Source: Acidimicrobiales bacterium
Lineage (GTDB): Bacteria > Actinomycetota > Acidimicrobiia > Acidimicrobiales > JABEUL01
Assembly: GCA_027451605.1 (NCBI GenBank)
Contig: DAIDJA010000117.1
Span: 1 to 6,179, forward strand
Length of the DNA stretch: 6,179 nt
Reading direction: 5' to 3'
Shown: in pieces, positions 1-5,386 of the stretch
How positions within the stretch are numbered: position 1 is the stretch's first letter
How the letters are laid out: each line of letters opens with the position of its first letter
Made by a program: the position numbers and the translations under genes
Notes under the pieces: model-generated
The model's database searches: none
What the model was told of the DNA's origin: nothing
What the model saw: the letters and a program-made list of their open reading frames with translations, nothing else

Positions 1-85
1 ATAGTCACATTAAAAAAATTCGTTAAATCACAAAGCTAAGGGACAGTACTTAAGACAATTGTTATAGTGAACCAAGGAAGTAAAG
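1..85. other. Non-coding leader upstream of the crotonase gene
   Basis: There is no coding signal in this stretch. A possible promoter facing right has GGGACA at 40-45 and TATAGT at 63-68, with a 17-base spacer. The -35 matches the consensus at four of six positions and the -10 at five of six. It would start transcription at about 75, very close to the ribosome binding site, so the real promoter may lie further left, outside the window. AGGAAG at 75-80, five bases before the ATG at 86, is a good Shine-Dalgarno sequence and fixes the start of the next gene. Confidence 0.35.
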
Positions 86-856
86 ATGAGATATGAGGAC
101 TATCAATTTTTAGAATTCGAACGACGTAATGAAACTATCTTGACAGTCTTCATTAATCGTCCCGATGTTTTAAATGCCACAAATGCTATTTTACATACCG
201 AACTTAAAGAGATCTGGCTTACAATAAAAAACGATCCGACCGTAAAGGTTGTGATAGTAACCGGACGAGGTAAGGCCTTTAGCGCCGGTGGAGATTTTGA
301 CCTTTTGGGCGAAATAACCGAGAATTACGACGTTGCCGTTAGAATCCTAAAAGAAGCTGTCCATATTGTTGAGAATATGATTAATTTGGATCGACCAATA
401 ATATCTGCCATTAACGGTGTCGCAGTCGGTGCCGGTTTGGCCGTGGCACTTAGTTCGGATATTTCGGTCGTGGGTGAAAATGTCAATTTAATCGACGGCC
501 ATCTAAGATTTGGTGTCGCCGCCGGTGACCACGCCTGTCTCATTTGGCCCCTTTATATCTCTATGGCAAAGGCAAAATACTATCTATTAACCGGTGCAAA
601 GCTTAACGGCAAAGAAGCTGAAAGAATCGGTCTGGTGAGTAAATGCGTCCCCGACAACTGTGTACTTGATGTGGCAATCGAGATTGCCGATCGCCTAAAT
701 AACGGCCATACTCTGGCTATTGAATTCACCAAAAGAGCCTTGAACCTTCATCTTAAAAAAGATTGGTCTATTTTGGAACTATCGACTGCTCTGGAAATGC
801 TGAATTTTCTGAGTGATGAAGTTAAAGCAGAGGTAAGTAAATTAAGAGCTAGGTAA
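86..856 (+). CDS. Crotonase-fold enoyl-CoA hydratase/isomerase family protein with atypical active site
   Basis: This 256-residue protein has the usual length for a single-domain crotonase, a cytoplasmic family acting on acyl-CoA thioesters. The N-terminal INRPDVLNATN (24-33) matches the family's xNRPxxxNA signature. GRGKAFSAGGDF (60-71) and NGVAVGAGLA (110-119) form the two halves of the oxyanion hole that holds the thioester carbonyl. An ungapped alignment from memory to rat mitochondrial crotonase places Ala119 at catalytic Glu144 and His139 (in IDGHLRFG) at catalytic Glu164, so both classical residues are missing. The segment RFGVAAGDH...IWPL (141-156), followed by MAKAKYYLLTG, recalls a subgroup annotated as enoyl-CoA hydratase in many bacteria, so this is probably a conserved variant and not decay. 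The reaction and substrate cannot be told: hydratase, isomerase, thioesterase or decarboxylase activity are all possible within the fold. The start is supported by AGGAAG five bases upstream. It converges on the monooxygenase gene with a 54-base gap. The family call is firm; the activity is open. Confidence 0.93.
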   Translation: MRYEDYQFLEFERRNETILTVFINRPDVLNATNAILHTELKEIWLTIKNDPTVKVVIVTGRGKAFSAGGDFDLLGEITENYDVAVRILKEAVHIVENMINLDRPIISAINGVAVGAGLAVALSSDISVVGENVNLIDGHLRFGVAAGDHACLIWPLYISMAKAKYYLLTGAKLNGKEAERIGLVSKCVPDNCVLDVAIEIADRLNNGHTLAIEFTKRALNLHLKKDWSILELSTALEMLNFLSDEVKAEVSKLRAR

Positions 857-910
857 GCCATATTGCTGTAATTTGGCCGACAATTGTGGTCGATACCTCG
901 GTTTAAATAT

Positions 911-2422
911 TTAGGAAGATGAGACCGCTTGGGATTCGATAACAAATTTATCTGTAAATTTTAGAAACTTATCATTAATAGAATTTGGCGATTTGGTATA
1001 CATATAATCTTTGAGATAACTCTGATATACCTTCCAAGGATATGAGTTTCCCTGTTTCGGTAGAAGATTACCGGCACGTAAAATATATCCTGAAGTCAAT
1101 CCCATAAGCTGTTCTGAAGTTATATTGTCATTATCTATAGTCGGAAATACTACTGAATTATTCAGGAGTTTCATCTTATTTAGCATTCGAACTGTGTAGT
1201 CGCAAATAAGTTCACATTTTAATGTCCACGAAGCATTCGTATAGCCTATTGAAAAAACAAGGTTTGGAACGTCCTGAAGCATCATCCCGCGGTAGGTCAT
1301 CTTTTCGGCGGGATTAATAGGAACTGAATCGATTGTTACTTGGGTCTTGCCCAGAAATACCAGATCCAGTCCGGTTGCCGTCACTACTATGTCGGCATTA
1401 ATTTCCGATCCGGACTTCAATAAAATTCCGTTTTCCGTGAAGCTTTCTATTTCATCGGTCACTACAGAGGCCTTACCGTGTCTGATCGCGGAAAACAGAT
1501 CTCCGTTGGGGACGACGCATAGTCTTTGATCCCAAGGGTTATATTTAGGAGTAAAGTGCCGGTCAACATCGAAATCCTTAGGCAATTGATTTTTGACCTG
1601 CATTTTGATTAGTGAGGCCATCTGCTTGGGTAGTAATTTGGATATCCTGTAGGAGGCTTGAGATACCAGAGCTTTCATCCATCTAATTATGGGTCCCGAA
1701 ACTTTATCAGGCAATATAGAGTCAATTAAATTTGCAACCGGATCTTCTTTCGGAAGACTTACTATATAAGTGGGTGAGCGCTGGAGCATTGTTACGTGGG
1801 CGGCTTGTTTTGTCAGTGCCGGAACCAGGGTGATAGCGGTTGCTCCGGATCCGATTACCACTACAGTTTTATCCTTATAGTCTAAATCTTGCGGCCAAAA
1901 TTGAGGATGAACGATCGAGTTCTTAAAGGTCTTGATTCCTTTAAATTCGGGCAGATATCCTTGATCGTAATTGTAGTAACCGCTACAGAAAAATAGAAAC
2001 TTAGCTTGAATCGTTTCAGTTGTCTGCTTGCCGACTTTTTCTATAACTACTTTCCATAAGCTTGCATCTGAGTTCCAGTCAGCAGAGATAATTTTAGAAC
2101 TAAATTCAATAGTATTCAGTAGATTAAATTTGACCGCTGTCTCGTTCAGGTATTTCAATATCGCCGGACCGTCAGCAATAGACTGTTTTTCCTTCCACGG
2201 ATTAAATGAGAATCCCAGTGTAAACATATCGGAATCCGATCGTATTCCTGGATACTTAAACAAATCCCATGTCCCTCCCAAGGACTCTCTGGCTTCAAAA
2301 ACTTTAAAATTTGCCCATGGACAGTGAGTTTTGAGGTAGTAAGCAGCTGAAATTCCGGATAATCCGGCACCAACCACAAGAACATCGAGAATATTGTCGT
2401 TATTTTGGTCTGAATCAATCAT
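911..2422 (-). CDS. EthA-like flavin-containing Baeyer-Villiger-type monooxygenase
   Basis: This 503-residue protein is predicted to be an NADPH- and oxygen-dependent flavoprotein that inserts oxygen next to carbonyls or oxidises sulfur compounds. The FAD Rossmann motif GAGLSG is at 18-23, followed by GGTWDLFKYPGIRSDSD (49-65), typical of this group. The Baeyer-Villiger fingerprint region is FKNSIVHPQFWP (166-177), the NADPH Rossmann motif is GSGATA (191-196), and a TATGLD segment lies at 348-353. Arg300 in YNPWDQRL matches the position of the catalytic arginine of the class. Order, length and many segments closely resemble Mycobacterium EthA (about 490 residues, the ethionamide-activating enzyme) as I recall it. 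One oddity is that the fingerprint FxGxxxHxxxW has Asn168 where Gly is usual. The frame stays open to a TTG at 2542, but I chose the ATG at 2422. It puts the Rossmann motif 18 residues in, as in relatives, has GGGAA upstream, and the extra 40 residues resemble nothing I know. No EthR-like regulator is adjacent. The physiological substrate is unknown. Confidence 0.94.
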   Translation of the reverse strand: MIDSDQNNDNILDVLVVGAGLSGISAAYYLKTHCPWANFKVFEARESLGGTWDLFKYPGIRSDSDMFTLGFSFNPWKEKQSIADGPAILKYLNETAVKFNLLNTIEFSSKIISADWNSDASLWKVVIEKVGKQTTETIQAKFLFFCSGYYNYDQGYLPEFKGIKTFKNSIVHPQFWPQDLDYKDKTVVVIGSGATAITLVPALTKQAAHVTMLQRSPTYIVSLPKEDPVANLIDSILPDKVSGPIIRWMKALVSQASYRISKLLPKQMASLIKMQVKNQLPKDFDVDRHFTPKYNPWDQRLCVVPNGDLFSAIRHGKASVVTDEIESFTENGILLKSGSEINADIVVTATGLDLVFLGKTQVTIDSVPINPAEKMTYRGMMLQDVPNLVFSIGYTNASWTLKCELICDYTVRMLNKMKLLNNSVVFPTIDNDNITSEQLMGLTSGYILRAGNLLPKQGNSYPWKVYQSYLKDYMYTKSPNSINDKFLKFTDKFVIESQAVSSS

Positions 2423-2444
2423 TGTCTTATTATTTCCCACTACA

Positions 2445-2473
2445 ATCTTGCCACGTTGGTACTTAAATGTCAA
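2445..2473 (-). promoter_or_regulatory. Possible promoter of the monooxygenase gene
   Basis: Read on the minus strand, an exact TTGACA (-35) lies at 2468-2473, followed after 17 bases by CAAGAT (2445-2450), a weak -10 that matches only half the consensus. Transcription would begin near 2438, leaving a short leader with GGGAA before the ATG at 2422. This fits the ATG at 2422, since the promoter would lie downstream of the alternative TTG at 2542. It rests on consensus matching only. Confidence 0.3.
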
Positions 2474-2622
2474 TTTGTAATAGTGGTCATTAGCTAAATA
2501 GCAAGTGGCCGCATTTAAAGTTTCTATTGTTACCGCATCCAAAAGAATAACGGTTCTTCTGGCTTTATAACGGCTATTTTAATATTCCGGTTTGTAGGAT
2601 GAAATCTTAAATTCTAAGGTAA

Positions 2623-2676
2623 TCGGATAAGTTATTTAGAAATACCTATCACAGTTTGGCATAGGTATCTATCCGA
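2623..2676. repeat. Nested inverted repeat, possible operator or leader hairpin
   Basis: The inner arms ATACCTAT (2642-2649) and ATAGGTAT (2661-2668) are perfect complements around an 11-base loop. The outer arms TCGGATA (2623-2629) and TATCCGA (2670-2676) are also perfect. They are separated from the inner stem by 12 unpaired bases on the left and one on the right. Together they make 15 base pairs with an asymmetric bulge. No T-run follows directly, so it is not a standard terminator. It could be a protein-binding site or a structured RNA leader. Confidence 0.6.
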
Positions 2677-2738
2677 ATTTGTTCGAAGACGCTCAGTTAG
2701 TCATTTATAGGTGTTATGCTGATTATTCTGGTTGGATG

Positions 2739-2761
2739 AATATGAATTATGGTTTCATATT
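2739..2761. repeat. Short perfect inverted repeat
   Basis: AATATGAA (2739-2746) and TTCATATT (2754-2761) are exact complements around a 7-base loop. The site lies about 95 bases upstream of the glycosyltransferase ATG, a suitable place for an operator. Eight AT-rich base pairs can occur by chance in a region of this size, so a function is uncertain. Confidence 0.4.
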
Positions 2762-2855
2762 AATCATTGAACCGCCGCACTTAGGACTAGATTAGTTTTG
2801 TAAAGATTTTCGCCTTTTTTTATCGATTCCAATGTTAATACGGACTGGGAGCAAT

Positions 2856-3710
2856 ATGATTTGTGGATATGTAATCACTAAAAATGAAGAAAACAATATT
2901 GAAGCCTGTTTGGATAGCCTTTTTAAGGTTGCTAAGAATGTAGTCGTCGTGGATTCTGAGAGCATTGATGCAACTTGTGAAATTGCACGAGCTAAAGGGG
3001 CTACAGTTTTCGTTAATCCGTTTGAAAATTACTCCCTGCAACGGAATGTTGCAATATCAAAGGTACGTGAGTTATTTAATCCGGAGTATATTATCACCTT
3101 GGATGCCGACGAAGTTATGACCGATGAAATGATCGAAGATATTAATTCAAAAGTTTCATCTAATGAGTTGAAAAAAAACGATATCTTCTTAATGAATCGA
3201 CGAGTTATCTTTGATTCTAGATCATTAAAGTGGGGTGGGTTCCAGAGATCGTGGCTGCCAAGATTGGTCAAAGCTGACTTGGCGGTCTACGAAAATCGAC
3301 AGGTTAATGAGCATATGGAATTTAATCAAAGCGTCACATTCGGTCGCTTGAATGGACATCTGATTAACAAACAAACTCATTCCTGGGAGGAATATATATC
3401 AAAGCATAATCGCTATTCCACCCTTGAATCACAGGCTCGCTTTTATACAAAGATGAACTCAGGCAAGAAAATAACTTTAAAAGAAGCAACCAAATTTCCG
3501 TACTTGCGGAGAAGATGGCTTAGGCAAAATATTTGGGACTACCTACCGGGTCGTCCCGCATTAAGATTCATCCAAATATACCTTGTTAATTTGGGAATTT
3601 TAGATGGCCGAGCTGGGTTTAGACGCGCTTTATTTGAAGCATGGCAAGAAATGTGTACTGACTTAAAATTTGAGGAATTGATGAGTAAAGGTAAATCTAC
3701 TGACTCTTAA
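2856..3710 (+). CDS. Family 2 glycosyltransferase, WaaE/KdtX-like
   Basis: This 284-residue inverting glycosyltransferase (GT-A fold) should work at the inner face of the cytoplasmic membrane, moving a sugar from a nucleotide donor onto a lipopolysaccharide core or polysaccharide acceptor. It begins with MICGYVITKNEE, the TKNEE (8-12) being typical of the group. DSESIDAT (33-40) and LDADE (82-86) form the nucleotide-sugar and metal-binding sites, LDADE serving as the DxD element. WGGF..R..LPRL (126-137) and NEHMEF (151-156, in the place of the usual VHE block) follow, then a basic helical tail with DGRAGF (250-255). Length and motif order match the WaaE/KdtX core beta-1,4-glucosyltransferases, but many polysaccharide-locus enzymes share this layout, so donor and acceptor are not assigned. 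I chose the ATG at 2856: GGGAG lies at 2847-2851, four bases upstream, and the TKNEE strand then sits at the usual distance. The in-frame ATG at 2832 has no ribosome binding site. The gene stands alone, divergent from the monooxygenase and convergent with the asnB remnant. Confidence 0.92.
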   Translation: MICGYVITKNEENNIEACLDSLFKVAKNVVVVDSESIDATCEIARAKGATVFVNPFENYSLQRNVAISKVRELFNPEYIITLDADEVMTDEMIEDINSKVSSNELKKNDIFLMNRRVIFDSRSLKWGGFQRSWLPRLVKADLAVYENRQVNEHMEFNQSVTFGRLNGHLINKQTHSWEEYISKHNRYSTLESQARFYTKMNSGKKITLKEATKFPYLRRRWLRQNIWDYLPGRPALRFIQIYLVNLGILDGRAGFRRALFEAWQEMCTDLKFEELMSKGKSTDS

Positions 3711-3810
3711 AAGGTGTTGTAAACAAGCAAGAGTTAAGTAGAAGTTGGCTTTATCGGATCGTGAAGTAAAGTGTATAAATATAATCTGTGATGCCAAGGA
3801 CATTACCGTT
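3711..3810. other. Convergent intergenic gap
   Basis: These 100 bases lie between the stop of the glycosyltransferase and the stop of the broken asparagine synthetase gene. I see no GC-rich hairpin with a T-run on either strand. The only notable element is an AT-rich TATAAATATAAT run at 3774-3785, which has no partner -35 that I would trust. Confidence 0.5.
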
Positions 3811-4169
3811 TTACAATAATTCAAAGCTATCTGCTATAGAATATGCCCATCTTCTTGCCCAACTACATCTTGTGACGGCCAGTCTTGTCACTTGCTTCCA
3901 GGATGAAAGGTCGTTTAGACCCGATGCCCATTTCTGCATTGGAACTGAAAAGCCTGTTTTTGGTCTATCTGTGATGTAGCTTGGTAAGGATTGATGCGGA
4001 GAATTTGCAAGTGCAATCTTGCCTTGTGGAGGTTTCCAAATATTGACTAGATAAGGAGCGATCTGTTGTAATAAGAAATTATCTACAAAAGGGACTCTGA
4101 TTTCGAGCGAGTGACCCATTCCTGCCCAATCCGCATCCCTTAAAAGTTGATTTTTTAGATATAACATTG

Positions 4170-4183
4170 ATTCTAATTTTGTA
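4170..4183 (-). other. Frame-changing internal deletion junction in the asnB pseudogene
   Basis: Homology in the first frame ends at about FEEYK (4178-4192), and homology in another frame begins at LESMLYL (from 4176 downward). In intact relatives these segments are well over a hundred residues apart, with the pyrophosphate-binding SGDGxDE loop between them. The exact junction is blurred by the AT-rich sequence and needs an intact relative to place. Confidence 0.75.
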
Positions 4184-4216
4184 TTCCTCAAAGCCAAGAG
4201 TAAATGCGGTGAGTTT

Positions 4217-4219
4217 TTA
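4217..4219 (-). other. Second in-frame nonsense codon of the asnB pseudogene
   Basis: TAA follows ATDMG just after the PP-loop. Without it the frame continues KLTAFTLGFEEYK, which matches the strand after the PP-loop in AsnB proteins (an FTLGF-E-type segment). This shows the frame is unbroken until about 4183 and that the frame change lies downstream of this stop. Confidence 0.8.
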
Positions 4220-5032
4220 CCCCATGTCAGTCGCCAGAGAAAGAAGTGCGGTAGAATCGATCCCGGAAGGTAAAAATAGACAAACATCGACGTCGGAGAC
4301 TAAGTGAGATCCGGCACTCTCATGAAAAGCGGCCGCGGCTACTGCTGAAGTCGATTGAGGAGGTATCGACTTTAAAACAGAAGCTATCGTATAATTAGGT
4401 GAAGCAAAATTTATAAAATTTCGCTTCCCGTAGGAAGAAATTGACATGATTGAGCCTGCCGGCAAAGCTTCAATGTCACTCCAGACGGTTTTAGGTTCCG
4501 GAACACTTCCGAATAAGAAGAATCCAGCGAGAGCGCCTTCGTCTACGGATCTTGATATGACGCCACCGGCTAAAAGTGCTTTTACCTGTGACGCTATCCG
4601 TAGGGTTTTGCCGTCATCAGCCATATATAATGGCTTAATTCCATAAGGGTCACGAACAATATGTAGCTCTTTATGGTATTGGTCCCATAGTGCGAATGCA
4701 AACATACCTCTTAAATCCGTCACCATTCTTATCCCATATTCCTCGTACATGTGAAGAATAACTTCGGTGTCGGTCTGTGTAACAAAATGATGACCCAACT
4801 GCGTAAGTTTCGATCTCAAATACTGATGGTTATAAATTTCACCGTTAAACGTGATTGCAAGTTCGGCATACCCTTTACAGCCTTTGGATAATATCATCGG
4901 CTGATGACCCTGTTCCCCAAGTCCAATGATAGATAATCTGCGATAAGCCATGGCAATACGGGTATCTTTCGATAGCCAAGTCCCTTCACCATCGGGACCC
5001 CGATTTTGCAAGTAAGAATTTATTTTATTAAG

Positions 5033-5035
5033 TTA
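5033..5035 (-). other. First in-frame nonsense codon of the asnB pseudogene
   Basis: On the minus strand TAA occupies codon 21, between VE and LNKINSY. The residues on both sides belong to the same glutaminase domain in the same frame, so the change is a substitution and not a frame slip. A single base change from CAA, GAA or AAA would explain it. Confidence 0.88.
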
Positions 5036-5095
5036 TTCAACGGATAATTTTGCCGCATTCGGATCATAATTAAAAATGGTTACCATTCCACACAT

Positions 5096-5386
5096 TATGT
5101 TAAATTCCTAAGATTATTTTTTTTAAGTCGTATGGTTCTGTTGACAGATGACGAATTCAAAGTGTTTAAAACTGAGACCATATTCTTGTTTAAGCTAGTA
5201 TCAATTGTGTAATAAAAATACATGTTTGAATTTATATTTATCATGTGGGGTAGCGTTTCTCTGCCTTTATGAATATGATGACAATAATGTAAACTATATT
5301 ATATGCAATGGCAGATATTGGGATCTGTCAAATAATGTTATTTTGCATTTATACCTGAATCTAAGTGAATTGACCATATAACTAAA
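5096..5386. other. Divergent intergenic region between asnB remnant and ugd
   Basis: This AT-rich region of 291 bases carries no credible gene. A T-rich run lies at 5115-5124. There is a possible plus-strand promoter at 5141-5170. A weaker minus-strand candidate reads TTGATA (5199-5204) then TATGGT (5177-5182), with a 16-base spacer, and could once have served asnB. I see no strong inverted repeat or riboswitch-like fold by eye. Confidence 0.5.
5141..5170 (+). promoter_or_regulatory. Possible promoter toward ugd
   Basis: An exact TTGACA (5141-5146) is followed after 18 bases by TTTAAA (5165-5170), which matches four of six -10 positions. Transcription from here would give the UDP-glucose dehydrogenase gene a leader of about 210 bases. 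This is a consensus match only, in AT-rich DNA. Confidence 0.25.

Larger units (their letters stand above)
2423..2855. other. Divergent intergenic region with two inverted repeats
   Basis: This is the space between the divergent monooxygenase and glycosyltransferase genes. I find no supported gene in it; the open frame up to a TTG at 2542 is best read as an untranslated extension. It holds a candidate minus-strand promoter (2445-2473), a nested inverted repeat (2623-2676) and a second inverted repeat (2739-2761). A pyrimidine-rich run (TTTTCGCC followed by T7) lies at about 2807-2821, just before the glycosyltransferase start. It lacks a GC-rich stem, so I do not call it a terminator. Plus-strand promoter candidates are too weak to list. 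Confidence 0.6.
3811..5095 (-). pseudogene. asnB: Broken glutamine-hydrolysing asparagine synthetase (asnB-type)
   Basis: The intact family uses glutamine ammonia and ATP to amidate aspartate; relatives in polysaccharide loci may amidate sugar acids. The start is ATG at 5093-5095 (AGGA ten bases upstream), giving MCGMVTIF with the nucleophile Cys2. An in-frame TAA (5033-5035) replaces codon 21, yet the same frame continues with LNKINSYLQNRGPDGEG, so this is a nonsense change inside the glutaminase domain. That domain is otherwise complete: RLSIIGLGEQGHQP, FNGEIYN, TDTEVIL, RGMFAFALWD and RDPYGIKPLY. The synthetase PP-loop reads LPSGIDSTALLSL. A second in-frame TAA (4217-4219) follows TDMG, again with family sequence beyond it in frame (KLTAFTLGFEEYK). 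Near 4170-4183 the homology jumps to another frame at LESMLYLKNQLLRDADW, then MGHSLEIRVPFVD and RPKTGFSVPMQKW, ending at 3811. From family knowledge roughly 130-160 codons are lost there, including the SGDGxDE loop. No functional enzyme can be made. A truncated product from the TTG at 5011 would lack Cys2. Confidence 0.93.

Noticed and set aside
54..887. GACAATTGT occurring on both sides of the crotonase gene (54-62 and 879-887)
   Set aside because: Nine bases with an eight-base palindromic core can recur by chance in AT-rich DNA. There is no target-site duplication, terminal repeat or transposase to suggest a mobile unit.
872..892. Possible terminator between the two convergent genes
   Set aside because: The GGCC/GGTC arms need a bulge and a G-T pair around an ACAATTGT core, and no T-run follows on either strand.
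2028..2327. Plus-strand open frame of 99 codons inside the monooxygenase gene
   Set aside because: It is antisense to a well-supported coding region, with no family resemblance and no ribosome binding site that I can see.
2423..2542. N-terminal extension of the monooxygenase to a TTG start at 2542
   Set aside because: The 40 added residues match nothing familiar, the start codon is weak, and the ATG at 2422 gives the family's normal length and Rossmann position. A TTGACA element also lies between the two starts.
2832..2855. Longer glycosyltransferase start at ATG 2832
   Set aside because: No ribosome binding site precedes it, while GGGAG precedes the ATG at 2856, and the family begins directly with the first beta strand before TKNEE.
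4217..5095. Stop-codon readthrough or recoding to express the amidotransferase
   Set aside because: Two TAA codons would need readthrough and the later deletion still changes frame and removes essential parts. Neighbouring genes end normally with TAA.
5223..5273. Small 16-codon frame MFEFIFIMWG... in the spacer before ugd
   Set aside because: It is very short, has no Shine-Dalgarno sequence, and its hydrophobic composition is what AT-rich DNA yields by chance.
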